From Phaffia rhodozyma (lineage: Eukaryota > Basidiomycota > Tremellomycetes > Cystofilobasidiales > Mrakiaceae): 64,000 bases of DNA. Shown in pieces: positions 22,385 to 34,183 of this stretch; the first letter of the stretch is position 1, and each line of letters begins with the position of its first letter. The stretch is taken from contig JACGZH010000011.1 in NCBI GenBank assembly GCA_014706385.1, positions 310,001-374,000 on the forward strand, read 5' to 3'. A model generated the notes under the pieces. That model worked only from the letters and a program-made list of their open reading frames with translations. It did no database searches and had not been told where the DNA came from. A program made the translations under genes and the position numbers.

Positions 22385-24714
22385 ATGTCTGTATCTAAAC
22401 AAGCCAGAGAACTTTCACCTTGGGGGTGAGTCTATCGTTCCATGGGACTATCTCTCAGTTCTATCTATGGACAGAACCATCACTTAGTACTACTTCTCGC
22501 TTGGCTGATCTAATTCGATCGCATCGGGTGAATCGAATCCATCGTAGGCACGCTTTGGCAGGTGCACTTGGAGCTGTCTTTGCTAACGCGTGAGCTGATC
22601 GTTCATCAGATTTCAGTCGGTTTGATGAGAAAAGCTGAGCGGCGGCCTGTCTTTCTTCCTTTCCTTCATCACGCACTTTACGGCCACAACCGAATCCTAG
22701 ATCCATCTATCCTCTCGACACCGTTCGTGCTCCTTTCGGCTATATCCTTACGGTCTAGTTCATATGAGAGATTCTGATTTCGTTTCTTTTCATATGCTCA
22801 GATTAAAACTCGGATCCAGGCGGCTGGATCGGAAGATGAACCACGAGCTATCGAGAACGCGCATTCTGAAAAGTCGACAGATGGCGAGGTTAGCAGTTCG
22901 ATTGCCGTTACATCCAAGAAGGCGGATGATGTGATCACCGGTCTAGTCAGGGTTCTCAAGGAAGAGGGAATTGCTGGTTACTACAAGGTAAGCGATGTCA
23001 CAGAAGGATCATGTTTTTTCTGTAGGATATTAGGCTGACGACTTGTGTATTTTCGCATGACCGGGGTTCAGGGGTTTCTCGCCAATATGTTGAACACATT
23101 CTCTATGCGTATGAATGCACCTCGTTATCAATTCAAAAACGAGACTAAGAACTGACGATCAGACCGTTTCTTTGCCAACAGAGTATGCCTACTTCTTCTT
23201 CTACTCTCTGGTCCGATCTCTCTATTTCAAGCGTCTCGCTCGTAAATCCGGTTCCATAGTTCCTCCAACACTTTCAACCGCGGCAGAACTATTCCTTGGA
23301 GCCGTTGCCGGCGCGTTCGCCCAAGTTTTCACCATCCCTGTGGCCGTAATTGCCACCAGACAACAGCTCTCTGGATCAGCGGACAAGACCGGCTTCCTAG
23401 AAGTTGGAAGAGAGGTCATTAGAGAAGACGGAATCACCGGACTTTGGCGAGGACTCAAGCCTGGATTGGTTCTGACTATCAATCCGGCTATCACCTACGG
23501 AGCCTTCGAAAGGTACGTTGATTCTCCTCGATGTTTCTTCTGCTGATAGTCCCTTTCTAATTGAAGTTTGCTAACGATAGGCCATACGCTCAACGATATA
23601 CAGGATCAAGGGAACCGCTCTGAGATCCACTGGAAAAGAAAAGCTTTCTCCGGGTATGGCCTTTTTGGTAGGAGCCACTTCCAAGAGTCTGGCCACCGTT
23701 GTACGTATCATTTTTTGCGTCAAGATTTAATGTTCCTTCAAATGGATCAGGTCGTTAAGCCTTGTACATTTCTTCATTGGAATGCTTGCAATAGGTTACC
23801 TATCCCTACGTGAGTCGTCAAATTTATTCGATTGACCGAGTATTGGGCCCGGCGTATTGATTGTTGCCCATATTCTATGCTACTCTTAAATTTGTTCAGA
23901 TCATGGCCAAAGTCCGACTCCAAGCTCGAACCACCTCATCAGAACAAGTTCCTGTTCCTAGTTCAACTTCTGTCGATTATAGCTCCTCTCTCGCTCCTCG
24001 ACCCTCGGAGGTTGCTTCCATCGAAAGACCGACCAATGAATCTCCCGCCGGACCTGTCTCATACGCTCAAGTCGTCAAGACATCATCGACTGAGCTAGTC
24101 ACAGGAGAAGAGGAGCAAAAGAATTTGGCAGAAAAGGAAAAGTACGGGGATGCTGTGAATGTTTTGAGGCAGGTTTACCTCAAGAAGGTCAGCTTCGATA
24201 ATTAAAAACTCTCTTAGGTTCTTGTTATTATACTTCATATACTGACATACAGGTTCTTTCTCACAGGGCTTCACGGGATGGTACCAGGGTATGAGTGCCC
24301 AGATTCTTAAGGCCGTTCTTTCGCAAGGTTAGTTTCGTTCTATTCGTAGTGCATGTAGAGGAATTCAAGATGCTGACTTGTCCTTCTTGGGCATACTTTA
24401 TTCTTCTTAATCTGTTGCGACTGTTCGCAGGGATCCTCTTCATGCTTAAAGATCAGTTCGAGTCGTACACTTTCCTCCTCCTTCTTTTGTTCTCCAAGGC
24501 GTTTAAGCCAACGGCCGCTGCCGCCGCCAACATCTCTGTCCCTAGTACAGATCAAATCCGAGCGAAGTCGGTCCAAGCGATGAAGGATGTCCAAGAAGCG
24601 CTACCTAGCGCGGAAAAGACTATCAGTCTTGCCAAGCGCGCGGCAGAGGTAATTGGAAAGGACGTGGTTGAAAAAGTTGTGACCGATCAGGTCGTTGGCG
24701 CGATCTCCAAGTAA
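22385..24714 (+). CDS. Mitochondrial-carrier-family protein, peroxisomal PMP47/ANT1-like
   Basis: SLC25-type solute carrier. The closest type I recognise is the peroxisomal adenine-nucleotide carrier (ANT1/PMP34/PMP47), which exchanges ATP for AMP to support fatty-acid activation. Exon 1 (22385-22425) encodes MSVSKQARELSPWG. Exon 2 (22548-22589) gives HALAGALGAVFANA, and a 22-nt exon (22701-22722) gives IYPLDT, then IKTRIQAAGSE from 22802. The first carrier motif SIYPLDTIKTRIQ is thus assembled across three exons. The second repeat has FTIPVAVIATRQQ and WRGLKPGLVLTINPAITYGAFE; the third, TVVTYPYIMAKVRLQA, uses a 15-nt exon (23795-23809). A hydrophilic insert with SAERPT-like low complexity (about 23930-24160) precedes GFTGWYQGMSAQILKAVLSQ. 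The C-terminal tail is long and helical (SVQAMKDVQEALPSAEKTIS) and ends at 24714. No PTS1 is visible. Confidence 0.9.
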
Positions 24715-25057
24715 AGAAAAGTCTTTTCTTTTCTTTTTACTTCTCATCCCTTTTTCTGGTTCCGTCTGGTGTTCCGTACGACTGGAGTGTTCTTTACGCT
24801 GTAGTGTTTATCTGTCGTTCGTTCTTTTTAGTTTGTTCCTCTGTCTATTAGTCATCTGTCGCCTTGTTTGTCAGATCCTGGTTCATGCCTTTGTAATCGG
24901 AAGTCATTATAGTATCAATTCATTTTCACGTACAAGTAAAAATTAAAGGAAGGGAGAGAGAGAGAGAGAAACAAGGGTCTGGGAGCTAGATACTGCCCCC
25001 TCTAATAGCATCACAAACACCTCTATATACAACAATGAAAGGGAGCCGTTATTGACC
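24715..25057. other. Convergent intergenic region
   Basis: About 340 bp of T-rich 3' UTR-like sequence from the carrier gene, then a short GA-repeat (about 24953-24970). No gene is visible. Confidence 0.4.
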
Positions 25058-26039
25058 TCAGTTTTGTCCAACGTGAACCGGTTTAATTTTTACATTCTGC
25101 CCGCTCTTCAAGATATCGATCGTCTATACAAAATGTATTTCAAAGATTCAAAGGAGGCGCACGATCGTCAGTCAAGTCCTTAAAAAGTTGATTCTGACCT
25201 CCTAAAATTAGGGAAGCGATGGACTAAACACATCGCGTTGGCAAAATAGAGAAGAGAAGAGAAGAAAAAGAAAAGAGAGACCGGAGCTGACCTGATCTAT
25301 ATCAACAAACCAACCCCAGCCTTTACCCAGCTTGGGTTTACTCAACCAAGTTGACTTGAACTCAACGTTCGCCAGTCGTTTGTGAGGAAGCTCGAAAGCA
25401 TGTAAATGCAGATGGTCGACACTCGTGAAAGGAGGGATATGGAATCCTAGTTTCGTCTGTCCGAGAGAGGAGATGGATGTCGATCGGCCAAGGGCATCTA
25501 AAGACAGGGCAGCCATGGTCTGGACTACAGTTCTGACATGAACGCTGTTCGCATTAGCGTATATTCCCAGAAAGCTCTCGAGTCTACGAATGAGATCGAC
25601 TTACGCATGGGTATATCCCGGCTTGATAAAGATTTCACACTCTTCGCCACTGGTGGAACACATGTTTGACTCTCCCGTAGTGAGCGAATGAACTAGATCA
25701 CTGATATCGAGGATGAGAGGGAGAAAGAGAAGAAGAGAGGAAAGACGAACCATGTGCTCTTGGTATACACAGTAGATGTTGTTTCGCACCCTGACTTCTA
25801 TCTTTGAAGACAACGAACGATTCATCCTGATAGATAACTGACGAGGCTGGCACATTCTTATCCAGCTCACAAAACACACACCCTTTCACACGGATATCGG
25901 CATCGGGAGGCGAACGATCGGTGACACAGTCGGGTGGAGAAAGCAGTGGCCGGGTCTTTCCGAAGGGATCTCTCTGAATAGGCGCGCTGGGCGAGGAAGA
26001 AGACGAGGACATACACGAAGAAAACAAGGAAGAAAACAT
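25058..26039 (-). CDS. HIT-domain nucleotide hydrolase (HINT3-like)
   Basis: Histidine-triad protein; HINT-type members hydrolyse AMP-linked phosphoramidates, and the HINT3-like group has an N-terminal CxFC-type pair. Visible here: KGCVFCELDKNVPASSVIY near the start, FVVFKDRSQGAKQHLLCIPR, and GFHIPPFTSVDHLHLHAFEL, which holds the triad H-L-H-L-H. The last part reads GWGWFVDIDQ and then, after an intron, TIDILKSGQNVKIKPVHVGQN with the stop at 25058-25060. At least four exons. I chose the ATG at 26039 (MFSSLFSSC); an upstream in-frame ATG at 26153 would add 38 residues of unconserved Ser-rich sequence. The family call is clear; the substrate is inferred from family. Confidence 0.85.
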
Positions 26040-26583
26040 GATTGTGTTTGGAAAGCTTTCTGATGGGAGATGTCTATTCCCGAATAACGACAGAGTCTGG
26101 AAAAGAGAAGGAAAAGGATGAGACGAATCTGAAGAGAGCTGAGGAGGAACCAAATGTTCAGGCTATCCGTGCACGATTCTTCTCTATCACGGAATATTCA
26201 GAGCAGATTCAGTCAAAGAGATGAGCTATGAAGACAGAAATAAAAGGTTTTAGTTGATAAATATGGCAGGACAGGTATAGCTGTGAGAGAACATGATGTC
26301 GGACATTGGGAACAGACAAGAATGCTCGGATGAGACTAACGAGTCTCGAAGGTCAAGGAATAGTAGGGGCGGATTACTTTTAGGGTTTCGGTTTCTTGTT
26401 CACTCCAACCATCATCATGTATAGCCGCTGACAGAATACCAGAAATACACAGAATGTCCAGGGCGATGCGTACAAGACAAACGCGAAGAAGACCAACAAC
26501 TCAAGAACAAACAGTACTACAATGAATTAATACAACACTTCGCTTCTGGCATTACATGCGGTTCCTCCTAAGACGAACCTAGC
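26040..26583. other. Intergenic region (promoter of the HIT gene, 3' flank of the GH28 gene)
   Basis: About 545 bp. The part next to 26039 must hold the HIT gene promoter and 5' UTR. The part next to 26583 is the downstream flank of the pectinase gene. I see no further gene or repeat. Confidence 0.4.
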
Positions 26584-28804
26584 TCAAGTCGACTCGAGCG
26601 GTCCATCCTGACAAACGATTCCAAGACCGTCCACGACGGTCGAATTCAGTTGGGATGGATCACAGATTACAGAGGTCGTCTTCCGGTTGGTTGCGACAAA
26701 GTTGCCGACGTTCTCGAACGTTAGACCAGAGACGAGTTTGTACTTGTCAAGATCCAGAATGACCACTTGGGAACCATCGGCACCTTCGACATAGTTCCAA
26801 CATGGATCAGTCACGCAAGTCGCATCACTCAACTTCGGAGCGAAACTGTCGATATCTCCCCAGAAGTTCTTGAAGGTAAAGTCGATAATTTCGGTGGATG
26901 AGTTTCCAGGATCAGTCGGCGGACCGACCTGTTGATCGTAATAAGAAGTTGTGATGAAGATCGGTTGAATGACTTGTCTGGCTTCGATGTTTTCCCAAGT
27001 GATGTTCTTGGCGTAACCTCTTCCTCCGACCCAACTCTTGAATCGAGCGCCGTACGCGCTCTTTTCAATCTTGACGTCTTTGATGAGGACACCATCTACG
27101 GTAGACACCGCACCTCCACTTCCCAGAGAGCCAATCGAGAGTCCATGAGTACCTCGGCAGAATGCGCTGTAAGGAAAGGGAATAGAAGAGATAAGCGCAT
27201 AAACAAGGGGTTCAAGTTCGGTCGCAAACAGTACGAATAGAGAAAGACATACTCTCGGAAGACGATGTTGGAGGAACCTGATGCAATAGCCACACACTAC
27301 GCGTTTCATACAGTATTCAATCATCAGCCTGAATGAACGAAGGCGGACATTTAAAGGAAGAGATATGACTGACATCATCGCCACCATATACGACACTGTT
27401 CTCGATTAAGACATCCTCGGCACCGATGTTGAATCCATCGGTATTGAAAGGATACCTGAAGAGACGTTATGAGCGTGATGAGATTTCTTTCAAGAACGAG
27501 AGAAAACTGAGAAAATGTGCCTTGGGCTTACCCTGTACTATTGGAGACTGCATATGTAAAGGTGTTGTTCTATTAAAAGTAACAAGGCATCATTTGAGAA
27601 GCAAATAAGACATAGGAGTCAGCGCAGAGAATAGTCGAATGAGATTAGGCATCTGAGAGCTTATACCACTAACCACATAGTTTTGGGAACCCAGCAGTTT
27701 CACGTTCCAAGCGATGTTGTTGTAAATCTTTAAATCCAGAAGCGCACCACTTTTGACATCGAATGTCATCGTCTGCGGTCTGTTGGCAGATAAAGCTGAG
27801 TTTGTGTAGTTGACGGATTCAATATCCCACCACTGATTTGTAAGAGGTACACAGATCAGTCATCAACACGGATCTAACCACAAGGAACTGTTTGCGTCTG
27901 AGTGAAGAAAGAGAACGAGAGAAGAAAAGCAGTCTTACCTGTTGACCGTGACAATCAAGCCAGCCAGAACCAGAGTCTTTTGATCCAGCGATCGTCACGT
28001 TCTCGCCGGAAAACTGCATGTAAGCCTTCCCGTATTTCTATATATGAAGAGTGAAGACAGGCGCGGCAGAGAAAGTCGGAGGTTAGAAAGAGGAGATTTT
28101 CGAACGTGGTGTTCGGATTGAGAGGTGACGCAAGGACATACAGTACTAGCCGTGATGTTTGCGACTTGAGACTGGATGAGCGTTCGGTTTTCCGCTGTGA
28201 GAACGATGGCGCAGGAGAAACGAGTTCAACGACGAGTGCCTTCTGGATGTCAAGGACGAATTGACACATCGCTCGCAACAGGGATAGAACATACAGAACT
28301 GCAGGTTTCCTTCAATCGAGATCTTCACGTTCGAGAGATTGGCCAGCTGAAAGGGCGAATAAATGTTGTACGTCACGTTCTTGGCGAATACGATCTCGAC
28401 ATCCTGTATTCCACAGCTTGCAACAGTACCCATCAAGTTCGGCGTGTCATCTTTTTCACCACCAGAGTGTGGAACAACTAGTATGATTGGTGGCGAAAGT
28501 TGGACAGGAGGTAGAGGAGGCAAATGAAGAAGATGAGCGTCGGTTTATTTGAGTTGGAGATATAAAACGTACCACATGACATCAAACCCTCTGTTTGGGC
28601 TCCATACTGTAAGTACTGGAGAGTGAGCCAGTCATAAGATTGACTGATTGGATTGGTCTCGTTGTAGTTTCTGGCCTGTAGGGATGAGGAAGATGGGCTG
28701 AAGAGAGAACTATCGGGGATGGCCGAAGCGATGGTGGACTGAGTGCCTGATATGGCAACCAGTACAATGGAGAGGATGGAAGAGTAGACGGCCGGATGTG
28801 TCAT
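26584..28804 (-). CDS. Secreted glycoside hydrolase family 28 pectinase (exo-polygalacturonase-like)
   Basis: GH28 enzymes hydrolyse alpha-galacturonosyl bonds of pectin. The start at 28804 gives a signal peptide (MTHPAVYSSILSIVLVAISG, with likely cleavage after STIASA). The parallel beta-helix motifs are present in order: FNTDGFNIGAEDV (the NTD motif), VYGGDDCVAIASGSSNI (DD motif), RGTHGLSIGSLG (HG motif) and ARFKSWVGGRGYAKNITWE (in place of RIK-T). The RFKSW form resembles the exo-acting branch, so exo-polygalacturonase or galacturan galacturonidase is more likely than an endo-enzyme, but this is inference. Several Asn-x-Ser/Thr sites fit secretion. The gene is split by at least seven short introns. 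The C-terminus reads DGLGIVCQDGPLEST with a stop at 26584. Confidence 0.92.
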
Positions 28805-30010
28805 GATGTGTTTCGAACAGAGCAGGAGATCAAAGTATGGACAACAGAAGTGAGTGATGTGGAAGGAAAGACCGACAGATATGGTCTCTTCTTATACGAC
28901 CCATCTTCAAAGGTAGCTCTTGATCTTTGAGAAAAGAGATTCTATAAATAGGAGAGAGACCAACATAGGGAGAGGAAGAAAGGGAGAGAGAAAATTTGGA
29001 TACGATGACACACAGATGAGTATTCTCCCTTCCTTTTTTGATTCTCAGCCTGTGAAATTCCTAGGTGTCCGGACCGTTTGCTCCATCCGGTCCGGTATGG
29101 AGTTAGTTGGGTCGAGTGTCCGGGACTAAGAAATATTCTGTGTTTTCAACAAGGTCACGAGGTCCACTAGAAATGTTTTCGAGGGCATGGGCGATGAGTG
29201 TATAGATGAGTGTGAACGCGGAGTCAGCTGAACATAGGGACGAAAGTGAGAGGAAAGATGGGAGAGGCTGTCTGAGCGTAGAAATCGAACGGAGGTTTGC
29301 GAAAGAGAACAGGATGTGTGTACTCGTAGAAGTAAGTTTTGTAATAATAACCATCATCTCGGCGTTGATTAGATAACTTTTGTTAATTCTTTTATCTTTT
29401 AATGGTTATCCAATCTTCTCCAGTGCCTGCCTATAGGACCATCAGAAGTAACGCGGGATTCGGTAGAGCGGACGATTCATAGGCTCAAAAAAGATCAAGG
29501 GCAGATAGCCGTTTGGATGAAATCGTCGGAGTCTGCTCCGACAATCAGGGGTTAGAAATAGGAGTAGAATGCGGGCCAAGGAGACATTCAAATATACATT
29601 CGAATCTGTTTCGGAGAAATTCATTCGCTGGTTCCACGGCGAAAAGTCGGGCTCGAGAGAATGAAAGACGGGCACACCTTGGAGTCTATAGAGACCGGGT
29701 GATGTCACTGACACTAGCAAAGTTGTTTGCAGGTCTGTTGATAGAGAGCGCAGCAAGGTACTATGGCCATTTCCGGACTGATCGTCACTTTCATTCTTCT
29801 TTTGTGTGCCTGTGCCTTTTTGAACTCTCACTTACCCCTCACCCCCTTTCCGTCTCGATCGCTCCTCTTTGTTTCCCCAATTTCTTTAACCACCGATACA
29901 TCCCCGACGTTCACATCCTTCGTTCGCTTCCTATCTCGTCCTTCGAGAGGGAATCTGTGCATCTCGAGTTTTGTCCGAAAAGGTTCCACACAGCTGGTAT
30001 CTTCAAGGCC
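28805..30010. promoter_or_regulatory. Divergent promoter region between GH28 and the PRXL2-domain gene
   Basis: About 1.2 kb. The final 250 bp before 30011 are strongly CT-rich, typical of a fungal promoter/5' UTR. The frame stays open upstream of 30011 as far as an ATG at 29513, but the added peptide has low-complexity UTR-like composition, so I do not include it. No other gene is seen. Confidence 0.45.
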
Positions 30011-33000
30011 ATGTCTGCTCCGCCGCCTCAGTCAAAGTTCAACTTTGCGTTCGGAACAGCCAGTCAGGTCCACTCGGACTCTCTCTTGCCTTCGATATCC
30101 AAAGCGGTTGCGTTTGATAGGCAAAAGTCACTCGTTCTTCCCTTTAGTCCTTCATCTGCCGAACCCGTTCAAACAGGTCGTCCGGTTGGACAGTCATCAG
30201 CGTCAGATTCCCCAAAGGACATCCGTTCTCCTCGAAAGATTTCTACCCAAGGCGTTCGAAAGCTACCTCCTACCGTATCCAGATCACTCGAGAGCCTTCT
30301 TCTAGCCGAACAAGCTGACGCAAGTCCGATCTCGATAAAGACGAAATCTGTAGAACAACAAGAACAACAACAACAACAACAACAACTCCTGCCGTCTGTT
30401 CCCTCAATAGACATAAATTCTTCTTTCGGTCGTCGAGATGATCTCACGACGCGTCCCTACTCGCCAGAGTCTGTGTCGCCTCTTTCCAGACTATCCCAGC
30501 TTCCGTTGACAAACGGAGACAACTTAGAGACGGCCAGTCCGATAGGGAAACCAATGGCATTTAATCTGCAACCAGATATATCCCTCATCCTCCCTTCGAC
30601 AACGTTCTCTCTCAACTCGCCGCCGAAACTGGGTCGACCGGTCCCGTTGCCTATATCAGTCCTCGAGAGACCTGTCCCAATCACTTTATCCTCCTCTGGC
30701 CGATCGACCGAAATAGCAGGTCCAAACTCTTTTCATAAATCGTTTGCCTATGTCCGTCGGACGCACGACCTTTACGCGTCCGTACCCAATTCAGCCGATC
30801 CATCCCCTCCCATCACGCCTGCTAACTTTCTGCCAACCGCCCGTTTCAAACCACCGCGTAAACCTGCCCCTCTACCTCCCTCTAGTCCTCCTTTTGTGCC
30901 TGAACGTCTGACATCGGTCTCTGCTGAAGAGATCCTTGCCCGAGAGCTCGCTTCCAGAGTGCCCTCCTACTTCTTCGTGTCTAAATCGAACAAATACAAA
31001 TCTGTTAGAGGGCAAAAGTTCCGTTCGGAAGGCGGATTATCGGCAAGAGGCAAGGCCGCAAAGCCCAGAGCTAGGTTCTCGTCTAATAATCCGAACACGG
31101 CCTCTAAATCGATTCCTTTTCCTGACACCAATCCCAGACATATAACAAACAAGAAGAGTAAAAAGAAGAAGAGATCGTCGACTGTGCCTGTCAGGCCGGA
31201 TGATTTTCCTCAACCAAAAAACAGATCTTCAACAGCTCCTGTCACACCGTCTTCTCCATTGCCGTTATCCCCTCAATCTCACAACGGCGATCAGGACACG
31301 GTCGAGGCACAGACTTCTCAGGCGTCTACTCCATCGACAGTGACCCGGCGTCTGGAGGTTTCTTCCCTGCTTTCTTCAGTAGAAGACTCGATCAGCGAGT
31401 CTATCAAGAGCAGAAGTTCAAGCCCTGATTGGTCCCCGGTTCGAGTCCGTCGGGATCTGATGAGCCCAGGCGAGTTGGGGTCCAGCTGTCGTTCGGTCAA
31501 TGGCTATTCTCTTTGCGACGCTCCAGAGGATATACAGTTTGGCTTAGAGAGATCTGAGGGTCAGCCTCTGAGTGAGTGGAAGCTCGGAGAGGGCTTGGGG
31601 CTACGCAAAGGTTGGAGTAGAAAGAGTTCGACCGGGTCGATGAAGAAACAGAAAAAGAGGAAAGAGACAAAGCAGGAGAGAAAGGAGCGGAAGAGGTTAG
31701 AAGAAGAGATGTTCGATATGGATCGACCGCCAACGAAACAAGACATGTTCAAAGGTTCGTACTCTTTTCATCCTCCTGTATTTGGATATCAGCAAGCATT
31801 CTCATACAGACCATAATTGTAAAACTTTACGCGCTTCAATACAGCCGTTTCATGCGAAGTCGTCGATGGAGATGGAATCTCACATTCTTTCGGAGATCTG
31901 ATTCAGGACCAAAGAACTATCGTCGCTTTCATCCGGGTAAGGCATCAGGAGAATCTCATTCCCTTCTCTCCTCTTATCCCCTAGATCACTTACCTGCTTT
32001 GTTCAATTCGATGCGCTCAAACGCTCAGCATTGGTTCTGTCCACTTTGTCAAGGTAATCGGACCATTTCTGTCTTTTTGCTGAAAGTAAACTGAATAGAA
32101 CTGTCCGTTTGATGAATACATCGTTACAGACTTTATGTATCACATTGTTCGTGAGGTTGATCCACAGGCCATTCAACGAGCAGGTGCCAAATGTATGTCT
32201 CTATATTCTTCAACAGCCTGTCTTATTGTCTTTCTTACATATTCTTCCATATCCTTTCCATAAAGTGATAATCATAGGAAACGGGAAGCACACTGTGATC
32301 CATGGTTATCAGAAGAAAGTCTTCAAATCACCATTCCAGTTATTCACGGATCCCTCTTTAGAGTTCGTTCTTCTGCTCGAATCGTGTACCGCTCGGATGA
32401 GCGACTAGTTCAAGTTCTGATGGAAATCATCTCTCATCTTTCTCCTTCCGAAATAGGCTTTATCGAGCATTAGGCATGACCAGACAAACCGCGGATGGGG
32501 GACCTGAAGAAGATAAGGGAGAATGTATGTATCTTGAATTTTGCCTATCGGATCAACCTTGCTCGTTGAAAGAGGCTGATTTCTTCATTTCCCTCGTGCT
32601 TTGATCAGACGTACAACATACTACCTTCACGGGAACCCTTTCGGTCATGAGAAACATTGGTTCGTCTGTCTCTCCTTCTTAATTTCACCACTTGTCTAGA
32701 TTCCCATTCGATACGAAAGCAGAGACGTAAAAGTTCTAACCCAGCACTCTCTTGTCTATGGCTTCACTCAACAAGGAAAACAAGGTATCAAAGGGATTAC
32801 TCTCAACCCTGGTCATATGAATCAACTTGGCGGCGAGATGGTTGTCGGACCAAATCTGGAAGTTCATTATACCCATCGAATGTCAACCACTAGAGGACAT
32901 GCGCCTATAACAGTCGCGATGGCCTACGCCGGTGCGCTTTCCACAGAAGAACCTATCTTGCCGAGCACGTTATGGAATCGACCGGACGTATCTTGGAAGG

Positions 33001-33629
33001 CTGATAGAGATGGGGAGATCAAGAGGATGAGGGATTGGAAGGCAGAGAGGAGAAGAGGTCGGTTGTTGATCACGAAACTCGAGACGGATAACCCACAGAC
33101 AGCCATCGATAACGACAGAAACGCAGAGAAGGAAGGACAAAAGGAAAGATTTGCAGACAAAAAGACCAATAAGCTGTCTGAACGACCGACTTGGAGTCCA
33201 CCGGTCCTCATGACTGAAAACCATGCGCCAGGGTTCATTCTCACGCCACCTCAGGGTGAGCCGAAAGACCTGATGGCCGACCGATCTAGATCATCCTCAC
33301 TCAACGACTCGACAGTGTCGGACGACCACGATCTCGCTTCTTCCTTCGTCGGTTTCCCATCTCCCCCGGTTCACACTCTTGGGTTCGTCAGACCACCGTC
33401 CTTGGCAGCTCTTGCTGCGGTACAGGCAACATCACCTATCTTTGCAGAATTTGGAGGTTCCGGAGATTGGGATTTGAAAAAAGGACAGGAAAAGGAGGAC
33501 GATCGGTATCTTGGTCTGGCGCTGGGAATCAAGGAGAAAGAAGAAAGTGGGCCAGAGCGGGTAGAGCAACCTGAGAAGGCCGATGTGTCAGCGGCGACAA
33601 CAGAGCCGACTGAAAAACAGATCTCTTAG
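30011..33629 (+). CDS. Large disordered protein with internal PRXL2 (AhpC/TSA-like) thioredoxin-fold domain
   Basis: The first exon (30011-31754, about 580 codons) is low-complexity: Ser/Pro-rich, with a Gln run, proline clusters (KPAPLPPSSPPFVPERL) and a basic patch (NKKSKKKKRSSTVPVRPDDF). After an intron (31755-31844) the conserved part begins: DMFKAVSCEVVDGDGISHSF, DQRTIVAFIRHWFCPLCQDF, IQRAGAKLIIIGNGKHTVI, LGMTRQTADGGPE, and later MNQLGGEMVVGPNLEVHYTH plus RMSTTRGHAPI. This matches the AhpC/TSA antioxidant (PRXL2/FAM213-type) domain, whose C-P-L-C pair is the expected redox site. The C-terminal 220 residues are again polar and charged. The ATG at 30011 is favoured over the upstream in-frame ATG at 29513. 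A redox or regulatory role is plausible; the function is unknown. Confidence 0.8.
30352..30390 (+). repeat. Polyglutamine-encoding CAA repeat
   Basis: GAACAACAAGAA followed by a run of CAA codons encodes EQQEQQQQQQQ in the disordered N-terminal region of the PRXL2-domain protein. The near-pure CAA array is a probable length polymorphism. Confidence 0.9.
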
Positions 33630-34183
33630 ATAGTAATCACAAGATTAACGAAGCACAACAAAACAATATCAGCTGTTCCTCCGGCCTTCTGAACCCATAA
33701 TTTCTCTATATCTATCTCATCTTGTTTCGTTTTTTTTTCTCTTCATATTTTTTTCATCTTGGTTCTTTGGTTCTTTGGGCTTTTACGTCATTACTATTCA
33801 GTTTGTCATGTTCTGTCCGGTTATATGCGCTTTCTTTCGCTCCGCCTCCTTGTTCGTTCTCGTTGTGATATGTTCTTGCTCGGTTGTCGTATGCGTTGTT
33901 TCGTTCAAGGTCTTCTCTATCGTTTGTCTTCACGACCACACGCCTCGGATCATCTGCTCCGGCACCTGCTTGCCTATTTGCCCTATCAGTCCTCTATATC
34001 TGTAGTCATGGTATACAACCCGTTGACACGTGTTACTGAGTCAACGAAAAAAAAGAAGGAAAAGACAATTACAAGGAAGCCCAGTCTGACCTGAAAGCAC
34101 AACTATATGGAATGAACGAGATCAAGACCCTTACATATAAGCAAAAAAAGAGACAGCAAGAGACGAAAGAAAGACGCTCAGAA
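33630..34183. other. Convergent intergenic region
   Basis: About 550 bp, T-rich at first (3' UTR of the PRXL2-domain gene), then A-rich toward the 3' end of the permease gene. No credible gene. Confidence 0.4.

Noticed and set aside
29513..30010. Possible N-terminal extension of the PRXL2-domain protein
   Set aside because: The in-frame sequence has 5' UTR-like composition (CT-rich), and the ATG at 30011 sits right at the start of sequence with protein-like low complexity. Kept out of the model, though not excluded.
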